Notes: generated by a model from the sequence alone, not told the origin. A stretch of 36,571 bases of DNA from Accumulibacter sp. (GCA_031290495.1 JAITNL010000223.1:1-36571); one strand, 5' to 3'; positions 1 to 9,728 are shown, counted from the first letter of the stretch. Translations and numbers: made by a program.

Positions 1-54
1 ACTGCTGGATTTTTTTCGCGCGCGTTCTCTGAACCTCAAACAAAGGAGCTTTTC

Positions 55-2436
55 ATGAAATGGGAATTATTGACACGTCTGGTAATTTCGACAGCCTCGA
101 TCGTCTCGATGTGGATGCCGGCGACGGATAGCGTGGCTGGCATCGATGATGTTTATATGACAGGCGGCGGCGGTGGGGGCGGTGGGGGCGCAAGCGGAGC
201 CGGAGGTGGGTTCGGCGGTGGCGGCGGGGCGGGGGGTTATATAGGGCAGGAACTGCTCAGTGATATAAAAGGCGGCAACGGCGGCGGCTACGGCGGTTAC
301 GAAAGCGGCAAAGACGGCTTCAGCGGTGGTTATTTGGGCGGCGGAAATAAAGGCAGAGGTGGTGCTGGCGGCAACAGCGCCACTCTCATGGATTACACGG
401 CGCTCGCCGGCGACTCAGGCGGGCCTGGCGACGGCGACGTCGACAGCACTCGCAGCGACGGCAGCGGCGGTGGCGGTATCGGCGGCAAGGGCGGCGACGT
501 TACGGTGACTCTTACTCCTCTTTCCGGCGATATTTCCGTGCCTGGCAAATTGCAACTGACAGGCGGTGGCGGTGGCGGTGGGGCCAACAAAGGAGCCGAC
601 GGCGGCAACGGCGGCGGCGTCACGTTGAGTGCTGCTACCAATAGAAGTATCACCGTAAGCAATTTGGCCTTGATAGGCGGCATGGGCGGCGGAGGCGGTT
701 TGGACGACGGCGGCGGGCAAGGCGGCGGGCAAGGCGGCGACGGCGGCAGCGTTACGTTGGCTGCCAATGGTAGTGTCACCGTAGACAGATCGTTCACAAT
801 GACGAGCGGCAAAAATGGTACTCAAGGAGAAAACGATGGCGGCGCGGGCGGTATCGGGGGCGCTGTTACCTTCATCGCCAAAACGCTGAAAGCAGCCAGC
901 GTCATCTCCCTGACCAAACAAGACGGCGCGTTGAACGTCAATGTCGGCACACTGGATATTACGCAGAATGATACGTTGCTGACGCTGGAGGGCACCACGA
1001 CCTGGGATGGCAACGCGAGTACCGGCGTACTCTTCGACACCATCGAGCTGGGTAATACCAGAAATCTTACTGTTTCTGCTGGCGGCGCGTTCAGCTTCAA
1101 CACCCTCAACGTACATGGCGCGGCAAACTATACCGGCGATCTGAATGCCGCCAACAGGAATTTGAACTTTTTTGTGGCGGCAGGGACGGTTTCCGGCGCG
1201 GTGCTGCTTTCCACCTCTACCGCCGACATTACCGACAGTAAAGTCGGCATCGTTGTCGAAGACACGAGTTCACCTTTGAAAGCAGGGGATCATTTGGTGT
1301 TGATTGACGCCGCGTCGCTTTCCGGCAGCCCGTCCAATAACCACGCCACGGCACCGGGAATGCAGGGCGTTTCACTGGCGTATGAGTTCGAGTTGAGCAC
1401 AACCGGCACGCAGCTGCTTGCCACAATCCCTAGCCAAGGTACCGACCCCGCTTCCGGTTCCGACCCTGTCCCCGGTTCCGTCAACCCTCAGACCGAAGCT
1501 CTCCCCGAAGCCTTTCTTGGCGGTCTTGGGCTGGTCAATCAAGGTGTCGACCTCGCCGCCGGTCAGGGCATGGACGCGATGTGGCATGAAATAGCCCACG
1601 GCAAGGGCAAGGGCTATACCGCCTTTGCCGTCCTTTCCGGCGGTTCCAGCAAATACAAGACCGGCTCGCATGTTGACGTCGATAGTCACAACGTAATGAC
1701 CGGGATTACCGGCGACATGCAACTCGCTTCCGGTAATTTGACCCTCGGCGCCTTCTTCACCTATGGCCGGGGCGATTACGACACCCATAACAGTTTCTCC
1801 AATGCCGCTTCTGTCCACGGCAGCGGCGATTCCGATTACGTCGGTGTCGGGATGCTGGGCCGTCTGGATTTCAACGCGACGAAAACAGGCCATCCCTATG
1901 CCGAGGGTTCTTTTCAGGCTGGCCGCGTAAAAACGGATTTCCACAGCGGCGACCTGACCGATCTGCAAGGCGTCGGGGCGCGCTACAACGCCCGTTCCAC
2001 GTATTACGGCCTGCATCTCGCGACCGGTTATGTCTGGAACGTGACGGAAAAATCCGAATTTGACGCCTACGTCAAATACCTTTACGCCCGCCGGAACAGC
2101 AACAAGGTCACGCTGAACACCGGCGATCCGATCCGCTTCAACGCCATCGAATCGCATCGCCTGCGTTTGGGCGGACGCTATTCCGGGACGGCGGCCAAGG
2201 TGAACCCCTACGTCGGTTTGGCCTGGGAACATGAGTTCGACGGCAGGGCCAAAGCCACGACTTACGATCGCCCCATCGTCGCCCCGAAACTCAAAGGCAA
2301 TACCGGCATCGCGGAACTCGGCCTGGTCATGAAACCTTCGGCGTCAACACCGCTGACCATCGATCTCGGCATCCAGGGCTACACCGGACGACGGGAAGGC
2401 GCGAGTGGAAGTATTCGCGTCGAATACAAGTTCTGA
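55..2436 (+). CDS. Autotransporter with very Gly-rich N-terminal passenger and C-terminal outer-membrane beta-barrel domain
   Basis: 793 aa ORF; N-terminal signal-like segment; repeated GGxGG runs; C-terminal 270 aa with alternating beta-barrel pattern ending in aromatic residue (IRVEYKF); RBS-like aaaggagc upstream. Confidence 0.85.
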   Translation: MKWELLTRLVISTASIVSMWMPATDSVAGIDDVYMTGGGGGGGGGASGAGGGFGGGGGAGGYIGQELLSDIKGGNGGGYGGYESGKDGFSGGYLGGGNKGRGGAGGNSATLMDYTALAGDSGGPGDGDVDSTRSDGSGGGGIGGKGGDVTVTLTPLSGDISVPGKLQLTGGGGGGGANKGADGGNGGGVTLSAATNRSITVSNLALIGGMGGGGGLDDGGGQGGGQGGDGGSVTLAANGSVTVDRSFTMTSGKNGTQGENDGGAGGIGGAVTFIAKTLKAASVISLTKQDGALNVNVGTLDITQNDTLLTLEGTTTWDGNASTGVLFDTIELGNTRNLTVSAGGAFSFNTLNVHGAANYTGDLNAANRNLNFFVAAGTVSGAVLLSTSTADITDSKVGIVVEDTSSPLKAGDHLVLIDAASLSGSPSNNHATAPGMQGVSLAYEFELSTTGTQLLATIPSQGTDPASGSDPVPGSVNPQTEALPEAFLGGLGLVNQGVDLAAGQGMDAMWHEIAHGKGKGYTAFAVLSGGSSKYKTGSHVDVDSHNVMTGITGDMQLASGNLTLGAFFTYGRGDYDTHNSFSNAASVHGSGDSDYVGVGMLGRLDFNATKTGHPYAEGSFQAGRVKTDFHSGDLTDLQGVGARYNARSTYYGLHLATGYVWNVTEKSEFDAYVKYLYARRNSNKVTLNTGDPIRFNAIESHRLRLGGRYSGTAAKVNPYVGLAWEHEFDGRAKATTYDRPIVAPKLKGNTGIAELGLVMKPSASTPLTIDLGIQGYTGRREGASGSIRVEYKF

Positions 2437-2440
2437 TCGT

Positions 2441-2482
2441 AAAGATCGGCATCGAGCGTAGTACGATGCCGATCTTTCTTTT
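2441..2482 (+). terminator. Rho-independent terminator of the autotransporter gene
   Basis: Perfect 14-bp stem AAAGATCGGCATCG (2441-2454) / CGATGCCGATCTTT (2464-2477), followed by T-rich cttttc, 5 bp after the stop codon. Confidence 0.85.
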
Positions 2483-2486
2483 CACG

Positions 2487-2624
2487 CTTATATAGCGCAT
2501 ACGGATCGAGGCCATCGTGGCCGCCAATCACCGCGCCGTTGTATTTGAAGATGCCCACTTTCGACAGTGGGTTGTCCTTGATTTCGATCCAGCCGTTGGT
2601 ATCGGGTATGCGTTTGGTGGTCAT
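2487..2624 (-). pseudogene. Truncated N-terminus of a phage DUF2213-like protein
   Basis: Minus-strand ORF begins [35 protein letters not shown]..., resembling the start of DUF2213 phage proteins; protein-like character stops where it runs into the autotransporter terminator. Confidence 0.5.
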
Positions 2625-2673
2625 GAGGGTTCAGGCATAAAAAAACCCGCCGGAGCGGATGGGGGAAAAATAT

Positions 2674-2710
2674 TTAACACATGTGTTGCGCAAATAAACA
2701 GAAGTGTTAA
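2674..2710. promoter_or_regulatory. Candidate hicAB operator
   Basis: Perfect 12-bp palindrome AACACATGTGTT (2676-2687), plus TTAACAC (2674-2680)/GTGTTAA (2704-2710) inverted half-sites just upstream of the hicA ATG at 2719. Confidence 0.5.
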
Positions 2711-2718
2711 ATTACGGC

Positions 2719-2904
2719 ATGAATTCAAAGCAGATGAAAAAGTGGCTGGAACAACAGGGCGCAACCTTTCAGCCCGGCAAAGGTTCGCACCTGAAAGTCC
2801 TTCTTCATGGCAAGCATTCCGTCCTGCCCATGCACGGCACGACGGAACTTGGCAAGGGACTCGAAGCCGCCATCAAACGCCAACTTGGATTGAAGGAGAA
2901 ATAA
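2719..2904 (+). CDS. hicA: HicA-family mRNA interferase toxin
   Basis: MNSKQMKKWLEQQGATFQPGKGSHLKVLLHGKHSVLPMHGTTELGKGLEAAIKRQLGL: HicA-type G-S-H catalytic motif and size; stop overlaps hicB start. Confidence 0.9.
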   Translation: MNSKQMKKWLEQQGATFQPGKGSHLKVLLHGKHSVLPMHGTTELGKGLEAAIKRQLGLKEK

Positions 2905-3320
2905 TGTTTGATTACCCCGTGACCTTGATGCCTGATGATGGAACGATTCTTGTTACATTCGCCGATGTGCCGGAAGCCATTACTTTTGGCAATGACGAAG
3001 AAGAAGCCTTGCTCAACGCGATTGACGCGCTGGAAACCGGACTTTCCTTCTATATCGACGATAAAAAGCCGCTTCCCGCCGTCAGTCTGCCAGCCCCCGG
3101 ACAAAAAACCGTGTGCCCTTCGCCGCTGGAATGCGCCAAGCTGGGTATCTATCAGGAGATGACCGCGCAGGGCGTCAAAAAATCTGAACTTGCCCGCCGT
3201 CTGGGCTGGCACATGCCACAGGTCGACCGCCTGTTTGACCTGCGCCACGCTTCAAAACTCAACCAGATCGAAGCTGCGGCAAATGTGTTGGGCAAGCATT
3301 TGCAGGTGCAGATCGCCTGA
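2904..3320 (+). CDS. hicB: HicB-family antitoxin with C-terminal HTH
   Basis: MFDYPVTLMPDDGTILVTFADVPEAITFGNDEEEALLNA... HicB fold, followed by a KSELARRLGWHMPQVDRLFD HTH; start overlaps hicA stop. Confidence 0.9.
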   Translation: MFDYPVTLMPDDGTILVTFADVPEAITFGNDEEEALLNAIDALETGLSFYIDDKKPLPAVSLPAPGQKTVCPSPLECAKLGIYQEMTAQGVKKSELARRLGWHMPQVDRLFDLRHASKLNQIEAAANVLGKHLQVQIA

Positions 3321-3326
3321 CTCCCA

Positions 3327-3440
3327 GCCCGCATAGGTCGGGGTGTGCAAAGCGAACCCCGACGCCGCCGCTTTGGTTTGTCGAGGCGATTGCCTTTGGT
3401 TTTGTCGGAGTTCGCTTTGCTCACCCCGACCTATGCGGGC
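3327..3440. repeat. REP/BIME-like imperfect long inverted repeat
   Basis: Arms 3327-3363 (gcccgcataggtcggggtgtgcaaagcgaaccccgac) and 3404-3440 are reverse complements at 35/37 positions with a 40-nt spacer. Confidence 0.85.
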
Positions 3441-3614
3441 CACGAAACTTTTTGGGCACCCTTACCGCCGCTACCACCCTGCCCCTGCCGGGGCACCCCT
3501 CCAGAGGAGGGGAATTAACCCAGACGCGATCCTGGTTTATAGCATTTTGACAAAACATGTAAACATCTCCCTGGCTTTGCTGTAGATATTACATGTTTCG
3601 ATTATTATAAATGT

Positions 3615-3640
3615 TAAATTAAAGCGCTATAAAGTGCTTT
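3615..3640 (-). terminator. Possible terminator hairpin after etfA
   Basis: AAAGC..GCTTT stem (3621-3640) immediately after the etfA stop, with an A/T-rich tail on the minus strand; weak stem. Confidence 0.35.
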
Positions 3641-3642
3641 CT

Positions 3643-4608
3643 TCAGGGCAATGAGCGGTCAATCAACCCAAGACAACCCAAGACGGCGATCAAGGCGGGG
3701 ACGGCATCGAACAGATCGGCGACCAGACCGTAATCGGCGACCTGAAATATCGGCGCGTCCGGGTCTTTGTTGATGGCGACAATGACCTGGCTGTCTTTCA
3801 TTCCGGCGAGATGCTGAATCGCTCCCGACAGCCCCACCGCGATATAAAGCCGGGGGGCGACGATTTTTCCGGTTTGCCCAATTTGCAAGTCGTTGGCTGC
3901 AAAACCGGCGTCGACCGCGGCGCGCGACGCGCCGATGGCGCCGCCCAGTTTGTCGGCCAGAGGTTCCAGCAGTTGGTGAAAATTTTCGGCGCTGCCGAGT
4001 CCCGCGCCGCCGGCAACAACCACTTGGGCAACGCCCAGTTCGGGGCGCGCCGAGCGGGTCAATTCACGCGAGATCACTTTACTTTTTCGCTGGACGCCAG
4101 GTATCGCGATGCTTTCAATCGGCGCCGGAATTAAATTCTTTCCCGCCGCCTCGAACACCGTTGTACGCACCGTGACGATCTTGATCGCGTCGGACGAACG
4201 CACGGTAATCAACGCGCTGCCCGCGTAAATGGGGCGCACGAAAGTATCGTCGGATGCCACCCGCACAAGGTCGGAAATCTGAGCGGCGTCGAGCAGCGCC
4301 GCCACACGCGGCATGACGCTTTTCCCCATCGACGACGCCGCCGCGAGAGCGTGCGAATAGCGCGCCATTTGCGTCGCAATCAACTCGGCGACGGGTTCCG
4401 GCGAGCGGTCGGCGCAGCGCGCCGAGTCGGCCAGCCACACTTTGGCGACGCCATCCAACCGCGCGGCCTGCCCGGCAACGCTCACGCACCCGCTTCCCGC
4501 AACCAGCAAATCGATATCGCCTCCGATCCGCCTTGCCGCCGTGACGACACGCGCCGTCACCGGGTCGATCGACGAATTGTCGTGCTCGACCAGGACCAGA
4601 CAGCTCAT
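3643..4608 (-). CDS. etfA: Electron transfer flavoprotein alpha subunit
   Basis: C-terminal FAD domain motif [46 protein letters not shown]. Confidence 0.93.
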   Translation of the reverse strand: MSCLVLVEHDNSSIDPVTARVVTAARRIGGDIDLLVAGSGCVSVAGQAARLDGVAKVWLADSARCADRSPEPVAELIATQMARYSHALAAASSMGKSVMPRVAALLDAAQISDLVRVASDDTFVRPIYAGSALITVRSSDAIKIVTVRTTVFEAAGKNLIPAPIESIAIPGVQRKSKVISRELTRSARPELGVAQVVVAGGAGLGSAENFHQLLEPLADKLGGAIGASRAAVDAGFAANDLQIGQTGKIVAPRLYIAVGLSGAIQHLAGMKDSQVIVAINKDPDAPIFQVADYGLVADLFDAVPALIAVLGCLGLIDRSLP

Positions 4609-5354
4609 GCGATCGCTCCCGAATCCTTGAGCCTGGAAACCAGCTCCGCGACATCGCGCGCCTTGATTCCCGCCGCTCGCCTGGGCGCTTCGACAACCTT
4701 CAAGGTGGTCAGGCGAGGGGCAAGATCAACGCCAAAAACTTCCGCGTCGATCACTTCGAGCGGCTTTTTTTTCGCCTTCATGATGTTTTGCAGTGTGACG
4801 TAACGGGGCTGATTGAGGCGAAGATCGGCGGTAATGAGCGCGGGAAGAGTCAGTTCCACCGTCTCGGTGCCGCCGTCGATCTCGCGCGTCACCGTGACCG
4901 CATCGCCTTCGACGCGCACTTTGGAAGCGAACGCGGCCTGCGGCCAATCCATCAAAGCCGCGAGCATCTGACCGACTTGACTGGAATCGTCGTCGATGGC
5001 CTGTTTGCCGGCAAAAACGAGGGCAGGCTCTTCTTTTTCACACAATGCCTTGAGTAATTTCGCTGCCGCCAAAGTTTGAATTTCCGCGTCGGACTGAATC
5101 AGGATCGCGCGGTCTGCACCCATTGCCAGCGCCGTTCGGAGCGTTTCCCGACACGACGCGGCGCCGATGGAAAGCGCAATGACTTCGGACGCGATTCCCG
5201 CCTCTTTCAGCCGAACCGCCTCCTCCAGCGCTGTTTCATCGAATGGATTCATCGACATTCTGGCGTTGGCAATATCGACGCCGCTCTCGTCCGTCCGCAC
5301 ACGAACCCTGACGTTGTAATCGAGCACGCGTTTGACGGCGACGATAATTTTCAT
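4605..5354 (-). CDS. etfB: Electron transfer flavoprotein beta subunit
   Basis: MKIIVAVKRVLDYNVRVRV... DDDSSQVGQMLAALMDWPQAAF; stop/start overlap (ATGA) with etfA; start trimmed to 5354. Confidence 0.93.
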   Translation of the reverse strand: MKIIVAVKRVLDYNVRVRVRTDESGVDIANARMSMNPFDETALEEAVRLKEAGIASEVIALSIGAASCRETLRTALAMGADRAILIQSDAEIQTLAAAKLLKALCEKEEPALVFAGKQAIDDDSSQVGQMLAALMDWPQAAFASKVRVEGDAVTVTREIDGGTETVELTLPALITADLRLNQPRYVTLQNIMKAKKKPLEVIDAEVFGVDLAPRLTTLKVVEAPRRAAGIKARDVAELVSRLKDSGAIA

Positions 5355-6205
5355 GAGGAAACTTCTCCGCATCCGGTCACGGCTTGCCACACGTTCAAGG
5401 CGTCGCGCGTTTCGGCAACATCGTGCACGCGCACGATCTTCGCGCCGCGTTCGGCGGCGAGCAAGGCCGCCGCGACGCTGGCCCCCAGGCGTTCGCCCAC
5501 GGGACGCCCCGTGACGGCGCCCAGCATCGACTTGCGCGACATTCCGGCGAGAATCGGCAAGCCGTCGCTGGCCAGCTCATCCAAACGCGCCAGCAAGGCA
5601 AGGTTGTGTTCGGGCGTCTTGCCAAAGCCGAATCCCGGATCGAGCGCCAGACGTTCGCGGCCGATTCCCGCCGCCGCCGCCGCCGCCAGCCGCCCGGCCA
5701 GAAATGCGCGCACTTCGGCAACGACATCGCCATAATCGGGATGCCGCTGCATGGTTGCCGGCTCACCGCGCGCGTGCATCAGACAGACCGCGCAGTCGCT
5801 GGCCGCGACCGCGTCGAGCGCGCCGGGACGGCGCAGGGCGAAGATGTCGTTGATCATCGAAGCGCCCCGCGCCAGCGCGGCGCGCATTACTTCGGGCTTG
5901 TAAGTGTCCACAGAGATCGGCGTCGGGCAATCCGCCAAGGCTTCCAGCACCGGCAACAGACGTTCCAGCTCCTCGTCGAGCGTGACCGGCGGCGCGCCGG
6001 GACGCGAAGATTCGGCGCCGAGGTCGATGATGTCGGCGCCGACGGCAATCTGCCGGCGCGCGTACTCAACCGCCAGTTGCACATCGTCACCAAGACCGTC
6101 GCCGGAAAAGGAATCCGGCGTCAGGTTGACGATGCCCATGATCAGCGGGCGTTCCAGTCGCAGCAGAAATTTTCCACAACGAAGCATGATTCGCGTCATT
6201 CCCAA
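5351..6205 (-). CDS. folP: Dihydropteroate synthase
   Basis: IMGIVNLTPDSFSGDG, DIIDLGAESSRPGA, LDPGFGFGKTPEHN, GMSRKSMLG motifs; ATGA overlap with etfB. Confidence 0.95.
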   Translation of the reverse strand: MGMTRIMLRCGKFLLRLERPLIMGIVNLTPDSFSGDGLGDDVQLAVEYARRQIAVGADIIDLGAESSRPGAPPVTLDEELERLLPVLEALADCPTPISVDTYKPEVMRAALARGASMINDIFALRRPGALDAVAASDCAVCLMHARGEPATMQRHPDYGDVVAEVRAFLAGRLAAAAAAGIGRERLALDPGFGFGKTPEHNLALLARLDELASDGLPILAGMSRKSMLGAVTGRPVGERLGASVAAALLAAERGAKIVRVHDVAETRDALNVWQAVTGCGEVSS

Positions 6206-6610
6206 AAATAAACGTTATTCCCGCGCGTCGGGGGCGTCCCGGCTGCCGGCCAGACCCACAGGCCGGAATCCCAAAGGAAACGCCAAAGTTTGGCGAGCAG
6301 CGCGAGTTTATAGCGATTTCCACAATTTTTCGTTCAGCGTAAAACCTGCTCTGGTTTGAAACCCCAACGTTCGCCGATATTTCAGGGGCGGCGGACGCTG
6401 TTTTGCCGGGGTATCGCTAACGCTCATCGCGCGCGTGACACTATTGTCCAATTGCGTAAATTACAAGAAAACAGGGCATGGAACCGGACTATGGCAAGCT
6501 CCATCCAAAGGAATGGAACCAGGCCAGCGCCATCAGCGGCACACCAATATCCGATTCCCGCCCGATCCGGAACCGATCAAAAAGATTTTCGCTAAAATAG
6601 CAAGCCAGGT

Positions 6611-6633
6611 TCCGGATTTTGAACAAATCCGGA
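6611..6633. repeat. Short perfect inverted repeat upstream of the orphan ORF
   Basis: TCCGGATTT (6611-6619) - TGAAC - AAATCCGGA (6625-6633), 11 bp upstream of ATG 6645. Confidence 0.6.
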
Positions 6634-6644
6634 AAGTGGAGACA

Positions 6645-7181
6645 ATGGAGATAACGCGGATGAAATTCGATACCAAAACGATACGGGTCACTCAAACAGG
6701 ACCCGATGGCGAATCGGTAACACGATATGTGGCTCTGGATGAGGATCAAAGTCTTACCGTGGTGTTCATGGAAAAGTGCAAGCGCGCCGGCTTTGGCATG
6801 AGCGAAACCTGGAACGAAATTTGTCTCGCGCTGCAAACAATTTTCAAACTGGGCTTCATCCCGGCGGACGATGAATTGTATGAGCTAACGTCTGAGCAAT
6901 ACCAAAAGTTCTATGCCGAAATGGGGAAAATCGACGGAAAAATTTATATGTTATTGCCCAAAAATACAAAGTATCAGAGCACCTCAAAAGAAGTCGGAGT
7001 TATCACGGAACAACAGCTCGACTGGCTTGATAAAGCAAAAAAGGTAATCAGGCAGTACTGCCATGACGAAAAGAAAAAGTTCAAAAATTCCGAAGACAGG
7101 TTGGCGTGGCTCATAGGCGTATTGCCCGTGGCTTTTTCAGGCGGAACAAAAGTCCGCCGGGATTCAATACGTCTCGTGTAA
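6645..7181 (+). CDS. Hypothetical protein (orphan; ORF is open from 6435)
   Basis: 178 aa MEITRMKFDTKTIRVTQTGPDGESVTRYV...; gtggag RBS-like upstream; no recognised family; 3' end overlaps the convergent pqiA-like gene by 18 bp. Confidence 0.55.
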   Translation: MEITRMKFDTKTIRVTQTGPDGESVTRYVALDEDQSLTVVFMEKCKRAGFGMSETWNEICLALQTIFKLGFIPADDELYELTSEQYQKFYAEMGKIDGKIYMLLPKNTKYQSTSKEVGVITEQQLDWLDKAKKVIRQYCHDEKKKFKNSEDRLAWLIGVLPVAFSGGTKVRRDSIRLV

Positions 7182-7826
7182 CTTCTCCGGTGAGCAGGCG
7201 CGTTTTTCAAAATCACCGTCCCAAATCAGACGCGGGTCGAAGCTCATCGCCGAGAGCATGGTCAGGATCACCACCACGCCAAAAAACAGGATGCCGATGC
7301 GCGGCTCGATGTCGCTCAGCCCCTGAAATTTGACCAGCGCCGAGACGACCGCCACGACCACCACGTCGAGCATCGACCAGCAGCCGACCAGTTCGACCAG
7401 GCGATAGAGCCTGGCGCGTTCGCGCGGAGCTTGGCGGCTGCGCCGTTGCACCGTCGTCAGCAGCAGTCCGAGCACCAGGAATTTGGTGCAGGGCACGGCG
7501 ATGCTGGCGATGAAGATTATCAGCGCGATGTCACAGGAACCGCTTTTCCAGAACTCGATGACGCCGCTCATGATGGTGCTGTCGCTGCCGTGGCCGAACA
7601 GATCGGTGTACATCACCGGCAGCGCGTTGGCCGGGATGTAAAGGATCAGCGCGGCGATCAGAAAAGCCCAGGCATGCGCGATGCTGCCGGGACGCCGGCG
7701 GTGCAGCGCGGCGCCGCAGCGAGGGCAGCGGGCATGTCTGGTTTCATCCAGAATATCCTCGCAGACCAGCCCGCAGCCGTGGCAAGCGACGACGCGCAAC
7801 TGGCGCGCGCGGGGTAGCGCGTTCAT
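7164..7826 (-). CDS. Paraquat-inducible protein A family, second single-domain unit
   Basis: CHGCGLVCED...CPRCGAALHRRRPGS zinc-ribbon-like Cys pairs, followed by PqiA-type TM helices. Confidence 0.85.
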   Translation of the reverse strand: MNALPRARQLRVVACHGCGLVCEDILDETRHARCPRCGAALHRRRPGSIAHAWAFLIAALILYIPANALPVMYTDLFGHGSDSTIMSGVIEFWKSGSCDIALIIFIASIAVPCTKFLVLGLLLTTVQRRSRQAPRERARLYRLVELVGCWSMLDVVVVAVVSALVKFQGLSDIEPRIGILFFGVVVILTMLSAMSFDPRLIWDGDFEKRACSPEKLHETY

Positions 7827-8443
7827 ACGCTGGCCGGTGGCTTGGGTTCGGTCAATTCCCATAGCCGCTGGGTGTCGCGGTTGGCGATCAGCATGATCAG
7901 CATCATCAGCCCGGCGGTCGCCCAGAGTCCCGCGCCGGGAGTCACCTGCAAAAAATTCGAGAGTTTGACCACGGCCACCAGGATGCCGAGCAGACAGACT
8001 TCGACCATGCTCCACGGACGCAAGGCGGCGAGCAGACGCATCACCGGCGCGAAACCGGGCGCGCGGCGGCCCACGCTGGCGTGCAGCAGCACCCAGGCGA
8101 ACAGGCTGATTTGAACCAGGGGAAACACGATGATCGACAAGGCGAAGGGGACGGCGATGAGGGCGATCGGCCCCCGCGCCAGCGCGGTGGCCGACTCCCA
8201 CAGCGTGGCGTCGTTGTGCAATCCTTGCAGACTGATGTGGATCACCGGACAGACGTTGGCGATCACGAACACGATGGCCGCGGCGAGCGTCAAGGCCAGC
8301 CAACCGGCGATGTCGAGGCGCTGGGCGCGATACAGAATCGCGGCGCACCGGCCGCACCGCGCCACTTCGCCCGGCAACAGCGTCCGGCGTCGATAGACGC
8401 TGTCGCAGTGCTCGCAAACGATCAGATCGGAAAAAGTTCTCAT
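7823..8443 (-). CDS. Paraquat-inducible protein A family, first single-domain unit
   Basis: MRTFSDLIVCEHCDSVYRRRTLLPGEVARCGRCAAILYRAQRL then TM helices; ATGA overlap with the downstream pqiA-like gene. Confidence 0.87.
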   Translation of the reverse strand: MRTFSDLIVCEHCDSVYRRRTLLPGEVARCGRCAAILYRAQRLDIAGWLALTLAAAIVFVIANVCPVIHISLQGLHNDATLWESATALARGPIALIAVPFALSIIVFPLVQISLFAWVLLHASVGRRAPGFAPVMRLLAALRPWSMVEVCLLGILVAVVKLSNFLQVTPGAGLWATAGLMMLIMLIANRDTQRLWELTEPKPPASV

Positions 8444-8453
8444 GCCCGTTCGG

Positions 8454-9728
8454 TTATCGAACCGCCGCCAGCGCCTGGTCGAGATCGGCGAGCAGGTCGT
8501 CGATATGCTCGATGCCGATCGACAGCCGCACCATGTCGGGCGACACGCCGGCCTTGGCCAGTTCCTCGGCGTTGAGTTGGCGGTGCGTGGTGGACGCCGG
8601 GTGACACGCAAGCGATTTGGCGTCGCCGATGTTGACCAGCCGGGTGAACAGCTTGAGCGCGTCCTGAAAGCGCGCGCCGGCCTCGATGCCGCCTTTGATG
8701 CCGAAAGTGAGGATGCCCGAGGCGCGGCCGCCCATGTATTTTTGCACCAGCGGGTGATCGGGGTGATCGGGCAGACCGGCGTAGTTGACCCACGAGGCCT
8801 TGGCGTGGCTCTTGAGGAATTGCGCGACCCGCAGGGCGCTGTCGCAGATGCGGTCGAGGCGCAGCGCCACGGTTTCCACGCCTTGCAGGATCAGGAAGGC
8901 GTTGAAGGGCGAGAGCGCGCCGCCCTGGTTGCGCAGCGGCACCACGCGGGCGCGCCCGATGTAGGCCGCCTCGCCGAAAGCGTCGGTGTAGATCACGCCG
9001 TGATACGAGGGGTCGGGTTGGCTCATTCTGGGAAAACGCGCCTGGCGCCGCGCCCAGGGGAATTTGCCCGAATCGACGATCGCGCCGCCGAGCGAGTTGC
9101 CGTGTCCGCCGAGGTATTTGGTCAGCGAATGCACGACGATGTCCGCGCCGTACTCGAAGGGCCGGCACAGATACGGGGAGGGCACCGTGTTGTCGACGAT
9201 CAGTGGAATACCGGCCTGGTGGGCGATGGTCGCCAGCGGCTCGAAATCGGTGATGTTACCGAGTGGATTGCCGATGGATTCGCAGAAAATGGCCTTGGTG
9301 CGGCCGTCGATCCGCTGGCGGAAGCTTTCCGGATCGCCAGAGTCGGCGAAGCGCGTTTCGATGCCCAGTTGCGGGAAAGTGTGGGCGAAAAGATTGTAGG
9401 TGCCGCCGTAGAGCGTGGCGGCGGAAACGATGTTGTCGCCGGCTTCGGCGATGGTCTGGATGGCGTAGGTGGTCGCGGCCATGCCCGAGGCCACCGCCAG
9501 CGCGCCGATACCGCCTTCCAGCGCCGCGATGCGCTGTTCCAGCACCGCGTTGGTGGGGTTCATGATGCGCGTGTAAATATTGCCCGCCACCTTGAGGTCG
9601 AAAAGATCCGCGCCGTGCTGCGTATCGTCGAAGGAATAGGACGTCGTTTGGTAGATCGGCGTCGCGACGGCATGGGTGGTGGGTTCCGGGGTATAACCCG
9701 CGTGGATGGCGAGCGTTTCAAATTTCAT
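8454..9728 (-). CDS. metY: O-acetylhomoserine sulfhydrylase (PLP-dependent, Cys/Met metabolism)
   Basis: MKFETLAIHAGYTPEPTTHAVATPIYQTTSYSFDD; VVHSLTKYLGGHGNSLGG PLP-lysine motif; C-terminal VRLSIGIEHIDDLLADLDQAL. Confidence 0.93.
   Translation of the reverse strand: MKFETLAIHAGYTPEPTTHAVATPIYQTTSYSFDDTQHGADLFDLKVAGNIYTRIMNPTNAVLEQRIAALEGGIGALAVASGMAATTYAIQTIAEAGDNIVSAATLYGGTYNLFAHTFPQLGIETRFADSGDPESFRQRIDGRTKAIFCESIGNPLGNITDFEPLATIAHQAGIPLIVDNTVPSPYLCRPFEYGADIVVHSLTKYLGGHGNSLGGAIVDSGKFPWARRQARFPRMSQPDPSYHGVIYTDAFGEAAYIGRARVVPLRNQGGALSPFNAFLILQGVETVALRLDRICDSALRVAQFLKSHAKASWVNYAGLPDHPDHPLVQKYMGGRASGILTFGIKGGIEAGARFQDALKLFTRLVNIGDAKSLACHPASTTHRQLNAEELAKAGVSPDMVRLSIGIEHIDDLLADLDQALAAVR

Noticed and set aside
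393-1116. Long minus-strand ORFs opposite the Gly-rich autotransporter
   Set aside because: Pro/Ala-rich antisense translations of GGC repeats; a product of composition, not genes.
2517-3320. 267 aa ORF covering hicA and hicB
   Set aside because: Only the part from 2904 is HicB; the upstream extension crosses the hicA frame and is an open-frame artefact.
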